From: Bacteroidales bacterium
GTDB taxonomy: Bacteria; Bacteroidota; Bacteroidia; Bacteroidales; Tenuifilaceae
Direction of reading: 5' to 3'
Assembly (NCBI GenBank): GCA_008933525.1
Contig: WBUV01000002.1
Location: 1-23,968 of the forward strand
DNA length: 23,968 nucleotides
The notes beneath the pieces were generated by a model, which saw only the letters and a program-made list of their open reading frames with translations, searched no databases and was not told the DNA's origin. A program made the position numbers and the translations under genes. This document shows, piece by piece, positions 8,101-16,196 of this stretch (within the stretch, counting starts at the first letter, position 1; each line of letters opens with the position of its first letter).

Positions 8101-9379
8101 GGAAAATGGTTCCGACAAATCGGGCGAAACATACCAACAACCCGACTGGAGTGAACTAGAAAACATTCCCGACTCAAAAATCTGGGATATTAGAAATATT
8201 TTAAGGCGACGCCTAATAAACTTGATTGACAGAAGGCTTAACGAACCCGGAATGATTCGTTTCGAAAGTCCAAGACAGGTTATTGAGATACAGGAAAGGC
8301 TCGACCCAAAAATTCTAACCATAGGTTTTGCTCGCCGTTTTGCCACTTACAAACGCGCGCATCTTTTATTCAAAGACCTAGACAGGCTGGATGAACTTGT
8401 AAACAACAAAGAACAACCTGTTCAATTCTTCTTTGCGGGAAAAGCACACCCTAACGATAAGGCAGGGCAGGATTTAATCAAGAAAATTATTGAAATATCA
8501 AAACAGCCTCGATTCCTTGGTAGGATTGTATTCCTACAGAACTACGATATGGAACTAGCAAAACACATGGTGCAAGGCGTTGATATTTGGTTAAACACAC
8601 CTACAAGGCCATTGGAGGCATCGGGCACAAGTGGTCAAAAGGCTGTAATGAATGGCGTACTACACTTCAGCGTTCTCGATGGATGGTGGGTTGAGGGCTA
8701 CCGCGAGGGAGCGGGTTGGGCTCTACCAATGGAAAGTACTTATTCTGAACACGAATTCCAAGATGAGTTGGATGCAGAAATGATATACACTATACTTGAA
8801 AACGAAGTAGTTCCGGCATTTTACCAACGTAATGCCGAGGATGTTCCTGAAAAGTGGGTAGGGTTTATCAAAAAATCGGTTAGCCAAGTTGCTTCGAACT
8901 TTACCACACTTAGAATGATAACCGACTACCAGAATCGTTTCTACAGCAAGCTTTACCAACGTTCATCGGAACTAATAGATGACGATTACGATACAGCAAA
9001 AAAAATTGCTGCTTGGAAGCGTAGAATTCAACGAAACTGGGAGGAAATTGAAGTAATTCAGGTTAAGCAGTTCAATATGGCTCGCGAGGCTATATATCTT
9101 GGTAAAGAATATACTGCAGAGGTTATCCTCGATTTAGGCTCACTTGGCCCCGATGAAGTTGGCGTTGAACTAGTTGTTGCGGATTTAATAGAGAGCCAAG
9201 AAGTTAAGGTAAAACGTGTTTACGAATTTCAACTTCAATCCATTGAGGAGTCAAGGGCAGTTTATCGCTTAAACATAATACCTGTTGAACCAGGGGCTTT
9301 TGAATGTGGTGTTAGGATTTTCCCAAAGAATTCAATGTTACCACACAGAATGGACTTCTGCATGGTACGATGGGTATAA
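5120..9379 (+). CDS. Fused GT3 glycogen synthase and GT35 alpha-glucan phosphorylase
   Basis: This is one uninterrupted 1419-residue frame holding two complete enzymes. Residues 1 to about 560 are a GT3 (eukaryotic-type) glycogen synthase: FEVSWEVCNKVGGIHTVIS at the N-terminus and YYEPWGYTPLES, with the EX7E glutamates Glu445 and Glu453. This family normally uses UDP-glucose. Residues from about 590 to the end are a GT35 phosphorylase of the bacterial short type. It begins with the LSRNLWWSW motif of the DUF3417 domain, continues with FSMEFGLHSSLKLYSGGLG and HLNEGHAAFIGLERL, and carries the pyridoxal-phosphate site EASGTSGQKAVMNG with Lys1174. That half would release glucose 1-phosphate from chain ends. 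Both active sites look intact. It is the last gene of the operon, 26 bp after GH57. Databases often label such proteins only as glucan phosphorylase. Confidence 0.92.
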   Translation: MDMKDKLLKPDYLFEVSWEVCNKVGGIHTVISTKALSIENELKNNYILIGPDVIKDTEVNPEFLEDTTLFASWRQKAFEEGLPIRIGRWNIPCKPIAIIINFSGLISKKDEVFRLFWEEFKLDSISGQWDYIEPALFGYAAGKVIESFTNFHLSLRHRIVAQFHEWMTGTGLLYLKMNVPQIGTVFTTHATALGRSIAGNNVPLYNNMEKFDPEGKAREFNIVSKQSLEKITAQEADCFTTVSEITARECSHFLEKKVDLITPNGFENSFVPEAEEFKLRRLEGKIKFYEVAEAMLAHDVAKDSIVVGISGRYEFKNKGIDVFIDALGRLNKENNLNKEVLAFLLIPAGHHGPRKDVFQNLRDKDKDFENYIILDDTHVTHYLNDPETEPILRKIRSVGLNNSSSDKVKVFWVPCYLNGDDGIFNKAYYDLLIGMDVTVFPSYYEPWGYTPLESLAFKVPTITTSLAGFGDWVNRHYSKPKDSIKVIHRSDDNDSEIVNQIVGSLQGYIKLDMSKRNELMENAGDVANIALWSNFVDYYYNAYDIALNCVGERTHRFMEFERQEVLPSIERKFRLNQPSWVRLIVQKSLPEKLKTLDDLSRNLWWSWSIEANELFESIDKELWIKCEQNPILFLERISLPRFQELEQDTVFVEKLHSTYLKFTSYMMQKYQRKGPKIAYFSMEFGLHSSLKLYSGGLGVLAGDYLKEASDSNVDLVGVGLLYRYGYFTQNLTASGQQIAVYDQQNFTQTLANPVRDENGKWVTVNVAMPGRLVHARLWKVDVGRTELYLLDTDFEDNLIQDRSITHHLYGGDLENRFKQEMVLGIGGVRALTALGIDADVFHLNEGHAAFIGLERLRGYIWGEKLAFNEAVEVVRSSSLYTTHTPVPAGHDAFPEEMVRVYMAHYPERLKINWEQFMDLGRTIPSDSSQKFSMSNLAATLSQEINGVSWLHGEVSRKMFAGMWPCYFPNELHVSYVTNGVHYPTWAAKEWRNLLENGSDKSGETYQQPDWSELENIPDSKIWDIRNILRRRLINLIDRRLNEPGMIRFESPRQVIEIQERLDPKILTIGFARRFATYKRAHLLFKDLDRLDELVNNKEQPVQFFFAGKAHPNDKAGQDLIKKIIEISKQPRFLGRIVFLQNYDMELAKHMVQGVDIWLNTPTRPLEASGTSGQKAVMNGVLHFSVLDGWWVEGYREGAGWALPMESTYSEHEFQDELDAEMIYTILENEVVPAFYQRNAEDVPEKWVGFIKKSVSQVASNFTTLRMITDYQNRFYSKLYQRSSELIDDDYDTAKKIAAWKRRIQRNWEEIEVIQVKQFNMAREAIYLGKEYTAEVILDLGSLGPDEVGVELVVADLIESQEVKVKRVYEFQLQSIEESRAVYRLNIIPVEPGAFECGVRIFPKNSMLPHRMDFCMVRWV

Positions 9380-9386
9380 AGTATAA

Positions 9387-9425
9387 TTGCGATGGCTAAA
9401 ACACAAAAGGCTTTAGCCATCGCAA
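9387..9425 (+). terminator. Perfect 14-bp hairpin after the glycogen operon
   Basis: TTGCGATGGCTAAA (9387-9400) and TTTAGCCATCGCAA (9412-9425) form a perfect 14-bp stem with an 11-nt loop, starting 7 nt after the stop codon of the fusion gene. No U-run follows the right arm (the next bases are CTTAC). It is therefore not a textbook intrinsic terminator, and may instead protect the 3' end or terminate inefficiently. Confidence 0.5.
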
Positions 9426-9530
9426 CTTACAAAGTCAACCAGCAAAACAAATCGAAAATTAGTCAATCAAAAATATCAATCCACCCCAGATTTGTTAAAC
9501 TTCGTCAACATCAACTAAATTGAAAAACTA

Positions 9531-9558
9531 TTTGGTAAAAATTTTAAACTAATTTTCG
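9531..9558 (+). promoter_or_regulatory. Possible ribF promoter
   Basis: TTTG (9531-9534) and TAATTTTCG (9550-9558) resemble the Bacteroidota -33 and -7 elements. The spacing of 15 nt is shorter than the usual 17-21 or so, and the -7 match is imperfect. The position, about 30 bp before the ribF ATG and after the operon hairpin, fits a separate transcription unit. Confidence 0.3.
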
Positions 9559-9589
9559 CATATTAGCGAGTCGAATTAGACAGAAAATA

Positions 9590-10567
9590 ATGATTATTGT
9601 TCAAAAACCAGATCAAACCAAAGGAAAAGAAATAGCCCTAACTATGGGCTTTTTCGATGGCGTGCATGCTGGACATAGAACACTAATTGAAGGAGTACTA
9701 AAATCGGCAGAATTAATGAACTTGGGCTCTGCCGTATTAACATTTTGGCCACATCCAAGACTCGTGCTAAAAAAAGACCCTGAAAAACTTCGATTCCTCA
9801 CAACACTTAACGAAAAGTCAAAAATTGTTTCAAAATATGGGATCGACTATTTAATTGTTCAGGAATTTACTTCGCACTATATAAATTTAGAGCCCGAAGA
9901 GTTCATAAAACAACTGGTAAAGGATTACCATGTGAAACACTTTATTGTTGGAGCCGACCATCGGTTTGGAAAGGAAGGTAAGGGGAATGCTGAACTACTC
10001 AAGGAGTTGGGTAAAAGTCTTTCGTTTACAGTTCAAATTGTTGATCAACTTATACTCGATGGAGTAAATATAAGCTCTACAAAAATTCGGGAAGCCCTAT
10101 TGAAAGGTGATGTAGAAAAAGCGAATAAAATGCTAGGTTACCCTTACTTAATAACCGGAGCAGTTGAATCGGGAAATAGAATTGGCCGCGAAATTGGATT
10201 CCCAACTGCCAATATTAGACCTAACGATCCGCTAAAACTAATACCACTCGAAGGGGTTTACGCTGTAGTTGTTAATATCGACGGAGTTATTAAATCGGGA
10301 ATGCTCAACATTGGCTTTAGACCAACAATTGAAAGTAGCCGTAGGCAAACCATCGAGGTTAACATTTTTGATTTTGACCAAGAAATATATAACTCGGGGA
10401 TAGAAATTGCCATAATAAAACGTTTACGCAACGAAAAACGCTTCCCATCCGTTGAACATCTTAAACAACAACTTGTTAAAGACAAAGAAATGGCCTTAGA
10501 GGCTTTAAAGGAAAACGAGTCCTACACTTTTCAAAACTTATTTCTAACTTTGCGAACAACAAAGTAG
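9590..10567 (+). CDS. ribF: Bifunctional riboflavin kinase / FAD synthetase
   Basis: This 325-residue cytoplasmic enzyme phosphorylates riboflavin to FMN and adenylylates FMN to FAD. The N-terminal nucleotidyltransferase domain (about 1-170) has [10 protein letters not shown] at residues 20-29, the FWPHPR motif and [10 protein letters not shown]. The C-terminal riboflavin kinase domain (about 180-305) has [11 protein letters not shown] with the PTAN motif at 205-208, GVYAVVV and the NIGFRPT / [10 protein letters not shown] signature. The length is normal and no key motif is missing. It starts about 165 bp after the glycogen operon hairpin and ends 25 bp before ahcY, so some cotranscription with ahcY is likely. 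Confidence 0.95.
   Translation: MIIVQKPDQTKGKEIALTMGFFDGVHAGHRTLIEGVLKSAELMNLGSAVLTFWPHPRLVLKKDPEKLRFLTTLNEKSKIVSKYGIDYLIVQEFTSHYINLEPEEFIKQLVKDYHVKHFIVGADHRFGKEGKGNAELLKELGKSLSFTVQIVDQLILDGVNISSTKIREALLKGDVEKANKMLGYPYLITGAVESGNRIGREIGFPTANIRPNDPLKLIPLEGVYAVVVNIDGVIKSGMLNIGFRPTIESSRRQTIEVNIFDFDQEIYNSGIEIAIIKRLRNEKRFPSVEHLKQQLVKDKEMALEALKENESYTFQNLFLTLRTTK
10545..10552 (+). promoter_or_regulatory. -7 element for ahcY inside the end of ribF
   Basis: TAACTTTG is an exact match to the Bacteroidota -7 consensus TAnnTTTG and is followed by C. It lies within the last codons of ribF, 41 nt before the ahcY ATG, giving a short leader. I find no clear TTTG -33 element at the expected distance, so the call rests on the -7 match and position. 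Confidence 0.45.
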
Positions 10568-10592
10568 TATTTCAAAATTTAATACCAACATA

Positions 10593-12011
10593 ATGGAACA
10601 AGCAAAAAATTCGTCTTTACCATACAAGGTGAAGGATATTAAACTTGCCGAATGGGGAAGAAAAGAGATTGAGATTGCCGAAAAAGAAATGCCAGGATTA
10701 ATGGCAATTCGTAAGAAATTTGGCCCTCAGAAACCTCTTAAAGGTGCTAGAATAATGGGTTCGTTGCACATGACAATCCAAACTGCTGTGCTAATTGAAA
10801 CCCTAACAGAACTTGGAGCAGATGTTCGCTGGGCAAGTTGCAATATTTTCTCAACGCAAGACCACGCAGCTGCCGCAATTGCAGCCGCAGGCATTCCCGT
10901 TTTTGCTTGGAAAGGCGAAACCTTGGAGGAATACTGGTGGTGCACCGAACAAGCATTATCGTTCCCAAACAGCCAAGGGCCAAACCTAATAGTTGACGAT
11001 GGTGGCGATGCAACTCTTTTAATCCACTGGGGTTATAAGGCAGAGAATAATAAAGAATTCCTAAACCGTAAAGCGGAGAGTCACGAGGAAGGTGTAATCC
11101 TAAATCTACTGAAGGAAAATCTTGCTAAAGAACCAAACAAGTGGCACAACCTTGTTAAGGAATGGAAAGGTGTTTCCGAAGAAACAACCACTGGTGTTCA
11201 CAGATTATACCAAATGAAGGAACGTAACGAACTACTTGTTCCTGCAATTAACGTTAACGACTCAGTTACCAAAAGTAAATTCGACAACCTTTACGGATGT
11301 CGCGAATCGCTTGCCGACGGTATTAAGCGCGCTACCGACGTTATGCTTGCAGGTAAAGTGGTGGTTGTTTGCGGTTATGGTGATGTGGGAAAAGGTTGTG
11401 CTAAGAGTTTGCGCTCCTATGGATCAAGGGTTATTGTAACCGAGATAGACCCAATTTGCGCTTTACAAGCAGCAATGGAAGGTTTTGAGATTAAGCCTCT
11501 TGAAGATGCCCTTGACGAAGGCAACATCTACGTTACAACTACTGGCAACTGCGATATTATTACGCTTGAGCATATGTACAAGATGAAGGACCAAGCAATT
11601 GTTTGCAACATTGGTCACTTCGACAACGAGATTCAGGTTGACAGATTAAATAACGACAAGAATATCAAGAAAGTAACTGTAAAACCTCAGGTTGACCAGT
11701 ACTACTTCCCCGATGGAAAATCGATGTTCCTACTTGCCGAAGGCCGTTTAGTAAACCTTGGATGCGCAACAGGTCACCCAAGTTTTGTAATGAGCAACAG
11801 CTTCAGCAACCAAACCCTTGCACAAATTGAACTTTGGACTAAGAAACTGGATATTGACGTTTACCGCTTACCTAAACACCTCGACGAGGAAGTTGCTCGC
11901 CTACACCTTGAGCAAATTGGCGTTAAACTAACCAAGTTAAGCCAAAAACAGGCCGATTATATCGGTGTTAAAGTTGAAGGTCCTTACAAACCTGATCACT
12001 ACAGGTACTAA
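10593..12011 (+). CDS. ahcY: Adenosylhomocysteinase (S-adenosylhomocysteine hydrolase)
   Basis: This 472-residue NAD-dependent cytosolic enzyme converts S-adenosylhomocysteine to homocysteine and adenosine, clearing the by-product of SAM-dependent methylation. Visible motifs are [13 protein letters not shown], the substrate-domain [30 protein letters not shown], the Rossmann NAD loop CGYGDVGKG at 260-268, and the conserved C-terminal KPDHYRY with the lysine and tyrosine that reach the partner subunit's cofactor. The length fits the longer bacterial form, which has an insert of about 40 residues after [10 protein letters not shown]. It follows ribF by 25 bp. No SAH riboswitch can fit in the short leader. 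Confidence 0.97.
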   Translation: MEQAKNSSLPYKVKDIKLAEWGRKEIEIAEKEMPGLMAIRKKFGPQKPLKGARIMGSLHMTIQTAVLIETLTELGADVRWASCNIFSTQDHAAAAIAAAGIPVFAWKGETLEEYWWCTEQALSFPNSQGPNLIVDDGGDATLLIHWGYKAENNKEFLNRKAESHEEGVILNLLKENLAKEPNKWHNLVKEWKGVSEETTTGVHRLYQMKERNELLVPAINVNDSVTKSKFDNLYGCRESLADGIKRATDVMLAGKVVVVCGYGDVGKGCAKSLRSYGSRVIVTEIDPICALQAAMEGFEIKPLEDALDEGNIYVTTTGNCDIITLEHMYKMKDQAIVCNIGHFDNEIQVDRLNNDKNIKKVTVKPQVDQYYFPDGKSMFLLAEGRLVNLGCATGHPSFVMSNSFSNQTLAQIELWTKKLDIDVYRLPKHLDEEVARLHLEQIGVKLTKLSQKQADYIGVKVEGPYKPDHYRY

Positions 12012-12032
12012 TATCCTCATGGAAATCATACT

Positions 12033-12060
12033 AATCGGCGGCCAATTGGCTGCCGATTTT
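12033..12060 (+). terminator. Terminator after ahcY
   Basis: The palindrome at 12033-12058, starting AATCGGC and ending GCCGATT with GCCAATTGGC in the middle, can fold into a long stem with one G-U pair; TT directly follows. It lies 21 nt after the ahcY stop. The U-run is short but the stem is strong. Confidence 0.65.
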
Positions 12061-12201
12061 GCTTAGTAAACCACAATAAATAGTCAAACATAAACTCTTC
12101 CTTTTTTACTTTTACAAAATTTAATAATAAAATGAATACCTTAGGGGGATAGATCCTATCAGTTTAAACTAATCGTAATTGTCACATCAAAATATAATAT
12201 A

Positions 12202-12633
12202 ATGAGAAAATATAATGTATTTGCCATTATTACACTTTTATTAATTAGCTGTAATGGCACCAACTTCGATAAAGATAAAAAGGAGATAATGACAATAATG
12301 GATTTACAAGCCCAGCAATGGAGCAATGGAAATATTGAGGGCTTTATGGATGGTTACTGGAAATCGGACAGTTTACGATTTTTGGGCAGTAAAGGGTTGA
12401 CCAAGGGCTGGCAAACAACTTTGGACAATTACAAAAAAGCATATCCAGATAAGAGCGCAATGGGAAAGTTAGTATTCGACTATATTTCGTTTGAACCAAT
12501 GAACAAAAAGCAAATGTTTGTTGTGGGCAAATGGACTCTGCAGCGCGAAAAGGACACTTTAGGGGGCTACTACTCTTTGCTATGGCAAAAATTTGATGGC
12601 GAGTGGAAGGTTATTTTTGATCATACAAACTAA
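12202..12633 (+). CDS. DUF4440 / SnoaL-like lipoprotein
   Basis: This is a 143-residue putative lipoprotein. The N-terminus MRKYNVFAIITLLLISC is a short basic and hydrophobic signal ending in the lipobox LIS-Cys17. The rest is a single cystatin-like alpha+beta domain of the DUF4440/YybH type, recognisable from AQQWSNGNIEGFMDGYW, the LTKGW turn and the C-terminal LLWQKFDGEWKVIFDHTN. Proteins of this type are often small-molecule binders or have unknown roles; no catalytic residue can be assigned. It is a single-gene unit, convergent with the WD40-caspase gene. The upstream 143 bp contains only the ahcY terminator, AT-rich DNA and a small GATAG-ATC-CTATC repeat near 12148-12160. Confidence 0.8.
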   Translation: MRKYNVFAIITLLLISCNGTNFDKDKKEIMTIMDLQAQQWSNGNIEGFMDGYWKSDSLRFLGSKGLTKGWQTTLDNYKKAYPDKSAMGKLVFDYISFEPMNKKQMFVVGKWTLQREKDTLGGYYSLLWQKFDGEWKVIFDHTN

Positions 12634-12663
12634 TTTACTTCTCCCATTTATTGTTATATGAAG

Positions 12664-12692
12664 AACATACCCGCTTTCGCGGGTATGTTTTT
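12664..12692 (+). terminator. Terminator between the lipoprotein and WD40-caspase genes
   Basis: AACATACCCGC (12664-12674) and GCGGGTATGTT (12679-12689) form a perfect 11-bp stem with a TTTC loop, followed by a U-run to 12692. It clearly serves the plus-strand gene. It could also help end the opposing transcript, although that side lacks a good U-run. Confidence 0.8.
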
Positions 12693-12755
12693 GTATACAA
12701 TACTTACGTTCAAAGACAACAGTAATAGTGCTATTTTCCGAATATCTTCAGTTGA

Positions 12756-15700
12756 TTACTTCCAAACAACAATAGGAAAGTCCATACCTCTGATACTTGT
12801 GTTTGGGTACTGTGTTGTTCCTCGGTATTTTTTTGTTAGTTCGGGGACATTGTCCTCCAGAAAAGCGGCCAGCTCTTTCACTGTAATTTTTCCATCTTTA
12901 TCTCCGCCATCGGCTTTTCCATTCAAACCCTCAATAAGCGAAAAGGTGAATATGCCATGCCCCAGTTGTTTAACCTCCGATGCTAGTTGCTCAGTTCCCG
13001 TAGATGAAAGAACTGCAATCCCAGCACTTCGAGCCAGCTGCATCAACGCCTTTTCCTCAGCAGCACCTCTCATTGCTAACATTTCAGTAGCACCTCCGCT
13101 TTGGCAAGCATCCACAACAATCAGCTGCTTTTGTGCTCGGATGGCAACAAATGCTTTTCTCAACTCGTTTGCCGAAATTCCCTTTGTCTCTAAAAGATCA
13201 TCGTTGCCATAAAGTTGTGTTACATCGTAAGGAATAAAGAAAAACTCCGAGGGTTTGCTTCCCATTCCTTCACTCATAACACCATGCCCTGCGTAGTAAA
13301 AAATAAAAACATCCTCGGGTCGGATCTCTTTACTCAATTCGGCTAGTTTTGAGATAACTCCATCCTTGGTGAATTCTTCATCCTTTATTATTAAGGTCCT
13401 TATACTATTAAAAATTCCTTTAGACTTTGTAGCAACAATATTTGCAAAACCTTCGGCATCGGCACTACCATAAGAAAGATTATATTTCTCGTTCTTGTAC
13501 TTATTGATACCAATTGATAAAACGTACAAGTTTGATGTTTTTATGGCACTTTCTAACTCAATGTTTACCTTATAGGGTGTAGATTCAGTTCTATCAACAT
13601 TAAATGCAGTAGCCATGATTTCGTTATTGCCAGCAAGCAGTGATATGTTATACCGTTTAGTAATCGTTTCTCCCTTTTTCGAAGATACTTTCATGCCTCG
13701 TTGCTCTTCGCTAACCAACTTTCCATTCTGAAACAGTCGAATCTCATCAACTCCACCGCCCTGATCGATTGCTTCAACCACAACTTCTACCTGTTCGGTT
13801 TGAAACTTACTATTTGTTGGTGACAATATCTTCACCGTTGGGGGCAACTTAATTTCATTAATCTGAGAAAGTTGACTGGCATTAGCCTCAATGCTACCAC
13901 TCATTATTTGAGCAACCAAGCCGGGGGTAAAGAATTTTTCGTAAAAACTTTCGAGCGGAATTATCTGCAAATCTTTAACATAGTAAAGCAACTTCATACC
14001 TCCATCGGTTCCATCGAATCGACCATCGGCCGAAACAGCCACCCAATCGCTGGAGTTTGGAACATCGTAACGAGTAACCAAGCATTGTCCCGTAAAAGCA
14101 TCCCATATTTTCACAGAGCCATCGTCGCTTGAACTTACCACATACTTTCCATTATCGGAGAACCTTGCCGACACAACCCCTCCCATGTGACCCGATAATG
14201 TATTTACAAGCTTTCCACTAGCAAAATCCCATATTTTAATATCATATTCATTCCAGTAATGGCCGCTAATTAAAAATTTCCCATCGGCAGAAAAACTCAC
14301 CGATGAAATCATCGATCGTCCTCCTTGAATGGTTTTTGATACCGTTTTCTTAGCAATATCAAATATCTTAATGGTTCCGTCGCTAGAACCACTTGCCAAG
14401 TATTTCCCATCGGGCGAGAAACATAGCGAATGTATTGCGTTTGTATGTCCTGTGAATGATGCAAACCTCTTTCCACTCTCCACACTCCAAATTTTAACTG
14501 GCATTGCGGGATAATCATCCTCTCCTCCTGTTGCAATTAAGCTACCATCAGGCGATATTGCAATTGCATCTAATGAAGATTTATGGCTTACGAATGTCGA
14601 TTGCAATTCTGCACCTTTTTCAATCCTCCATATTTTAACGCTATTGGTATGCTCGGCTATAGCCAAAATATTGCTATTTGCCGATAATGCCATATGGCTT
14701 ATACCAAAAGGGTTATCTTTAGTTTCAAAAGATTGAGTGAGAGAACCGCTGGCAAGATCGAAAACCTCGAACTTTGAACTCCCAGCAGAAGAATATAAGC
14801 AAACAACACTCTTAGAATCGCCAGAAACTGCTATCATTTCAATGGAACCAAAAGAGGTTTTAACCCGTCTTTTAAGATCCTCAAAAAAATCAACATTTTT
14901 AACCTTTTCCGTTCCATCCCAAATCCAATGTCGAATATTTCGATTTGATATTCCATTCTCATCAACAGTAAGGTCTTTGGAAAAGTTAATTGTTGACTTG
15001 ATATTTGGAAGAAAGAACGCCTTCCCCATCTCGGCCTTATCGCCTGGCAGAATAGCAATGTTCTTATCGGTTTCAAGGTCGATAATTCGGATAGTTTTTT
15101 TGCTATTCCCCGAAACTAAGTACTTTCCTGTGCTTGAAAGCCCAATTGAAAAAATGTTCTCGAGGAATTGCTCGGGGTAGGTTTTAGTGTTTTTTCCAGT
15201 TTCAAAATCCCAGAACCTTGTAGTTCCATCATAGCTTGCACTTACAATTTGCTTACCGTTGGGTGTTACACAAATCGACAAAACAGAGTTTTCGTGTCCA
15301 ACCAAGGTTTTAATTAGGCTGCCGCTGGAAATTTCCCATATTCTAATTGTTTTGTCGCTGGTTTGGCCTCCACTAATTACGTATTTAGAGTCGGGTGTGA
15401 AAGTAATGGCATCGATACCGTCCTTGTGTCCCCTAAGTGTTTTGACAAGTGTTCCGGTCGCAATACTCCATATTTTAATTGTTTTGTCATCACCGCCACT
15501 TGCCAAGAATTTTCCATCGGGCGAAATTTTTGCGCTGAATAAATACCCGGTATGTCCTAAGAGTTGTTTTTTCACAGCACCTTGCGCTACCGGGAACATT
15601 GTTATTTTTCCATCATTGCTACTTGCGGCAATAATGTACTTGTTGTCATCGGTTAATTCTGCAAATTGAGTTTCGTTTGTTGATACTTGGGTTGATTTAC

Positions 15701-16007
15701 CTGTTTCTATGTTCCATAATTTTGCACCCGCACGTCCTCCGCTAATTAAGTATTTGCCATCTTTGGAAAAACAGACAGAAAATACTTCATCGGAATCATA
15801 GAATGTTGCCAGCTCTTTCCCTGCCTGAAAATCCCACAATTTGATAGTTTTATCCCGACTACAACTAGCAATGTACTTATCGTTCGGAGAAAAACACACC
15901 TTGGAAACTTCATCGGAGTGACCAATGTTGATTTTAAGTTCTGGAAGTTGACCATAACTTGAAAATACACCTAAAAAAACGAATAGTATCGATATGATTT
16001 TTCTCAT
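12756..16007 (-). CDS. Exported WD40-repeat protein with a C-terminal caspase (C14) domain
   Basis: This 1083-residue protein starts with a signal peptide (ISILFVFLGVFSSYGQ). About 14 WD40-like repeats follow (about residues 25-650), such as GHTGYLFSAKISPDGKFLAS with blade ends IKIWS or VKIWD, enough for two seven-bladed propellers; repeats 8-9 are degenerate. Next comes DWVAVSADGRFDGTDGGMKLL, a linker known from other WD40-caspases, an Ig-like region (about 725-820), and a caspase fold from about 822. The dyad is intact: His908 in FYYAGHG and Cys968 in VDACQSGG. Near the end GGDKDGKITVKEL resembles a degenerate EF-hand loop. The protein is probably a periplasmic or secreted peptidase using the propellers as sensor or scaffold; its substrate is unknown. 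It is separated from the upstream anti-sigma gene by a strong terminator, so it has its own promoter. Confidence 0.92.
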   Translation of the reverse strand: MRKIISILFVFLGVFSSYGQLPELKINIGHSDEVSKVCFSPNDKYIASCSRDKTIKLWDFQAGKELATFYDSDEVFSVCFSKDGKYLISGGRAGAKLWNIETGKSTQVSTNETQFAELTDDNKYIIAASSNDGKITMFPVAQGAVKKQLLGHTGYLFSAKISPDGKFLASGGDDKTIKIWSIATGTLVKTLRGHKDGIDAITFTPDSKYVISGGQTSDKTIRIWEISSGSLIKTLVGHENSVLSICVTPNGKQIVSASYDGTTRFWDFETGKNTKTYPEQFLENIFSIGLSSTGKYLVSGNSKKTIRIIDLETDKNIAILPGDKAEMGKAFFLPNIKSTINFSKDLTVDENGISNRNIRHWIWDGTEKVKNVDFFEDLKRRVKTSFGSIEMIAVSGDSKSVVCLYSSAGSSKFEVFDLASGSLTQSFETKDNPFGISHMALSANSNILAIAEHTNSVKIWRIEKGAELQSTFVSHKSSLDAIAISPDGSLIATGGEDDYPAMPVKIWSVESGKRFASFTGHTNAIHSLCFSPDGKYLASGSSDGTIKIFDIAKKTVSKTIQGGRSMISSVSFSADGKFLISGHYWNEYDIKIWDFASGKLVNTLSGHMGGVVSARFSDNGKYVVSSSDDGSVKIWDAFTGQCLVTRYDVPNSSDWVAVSADGRFDGTDGGMKLLYYVKDLQIIPLESFYEKFFTPGLVAQIMSGSIEANASQLSQINEIKLPPTVKILSPTNSKFQTEQVEVVVEAIDQGGGVDEIRLFQNGKLVSEEQRGMKVSSKKGETITKRYNISLLAGNNEIMATAFNVDRTESTPYKVNIELESAIKTSNLYVLSIGINKYKNEKYNLSYGSADAEGFANIVATKSKGIFNSIRTLIIKDEEFTKDGVISKLAELSKEIRPEDVFIFYYAGHGVMSEGMGSKPSEFFFIPYDVTQLYGNDDLLETKGISANELRKAFVAIRAQKQLIVVDACQSGGATEMLAMRGAAEEKALMQLARSAGIAVLSSTGTEQLASEVKQLGHGIFTFSLIEGLNGKADGGDKDGKITVKELAAFLEDNVPELTKKYRGTTQYPNTSIRGMDFPIVVWK

Positions 16008-16051
16008 GGTAGTATAAGTTGAAGAGAGGTACTAAATTATGGAAATTTTTA

Positions 16052-16082
16052 CGATAATAGTGCACTGCTTTTGTTTTTCAAA
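16052..16082 (-). promoter_or_regulatory. Possible promoter of the WD40-caspase gene
   Basis: Read on the minus strand, TTTG (16082-16079) is followed after exactly 19 nt by TATTATCG (16059-16052), a partial match to TAnnTTTG. This would start transcription about 40 nt before the ATG at 16007. The spacing is right but the -7 element is imperfect. Confidence 0.35.
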
Positions 16083-16142
16083 CACCTTACTTGCATAATT
16101 AAAACTGTTAGGATAAAAGGTAAATAAACTATACGATTCTCC

Positions 16143-16180
16143 AAAAAAAATATTCCGGGCAAAACCCGGAATATTTTTTT
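16143..16180 (-). terminator. Terminator after the anti-sigma factor gene
   Basis: AATATTCCGGG (16149-16159) and CCCGGAATATT (16165-16175) form a perfect 11-bp stem with a 5-nt loop. An A-run lies before it (16143-16150) and a T-run after it (to 16180), so it can work in both directions. On the minus strand it begins 22 nt after the anti-sigma stop and is followed by a U-run, insulating the WD40-caspase gene. Confidence 0.85.
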
Positions 16181-16196
16181 TAGATTCTGATTTGTA

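Noticed and set aside
10568..10592. A possible SAH riboswitch ahead of ahcY.
   Set aside because: Only about 25 nt lie between ribF and ahcY, and I see no riboswitch-like pseudoknot in the end of ribF.
12658..13212. A 184-codon plus-strand open frame after the DUF4440 lipoprotein.
   Set aside because: It runs antisense through the conserved caspase domain and overlaps the terminator hairpin; its translation has no recognisable domain.
14737..15180. A 147-codon plus-strand open frame.
   Set aside because: It is antisense to the WD40 repeats; the minus-strand frame explains this DNA.
14050..15930. A long set of DNA repeats.
   Set aside because: The similarity is at protein level (WD40 blades); the nucleotide units are diverged and not a CRISPR or tandem-repeat array.
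12756..16007. A caspase-based anti-phage effector.
   Set aside because: There is a signal peptide and no adjacent CRISPR, reverse transcriptase, NTPase or other defence gene, so a defence role is not supported.
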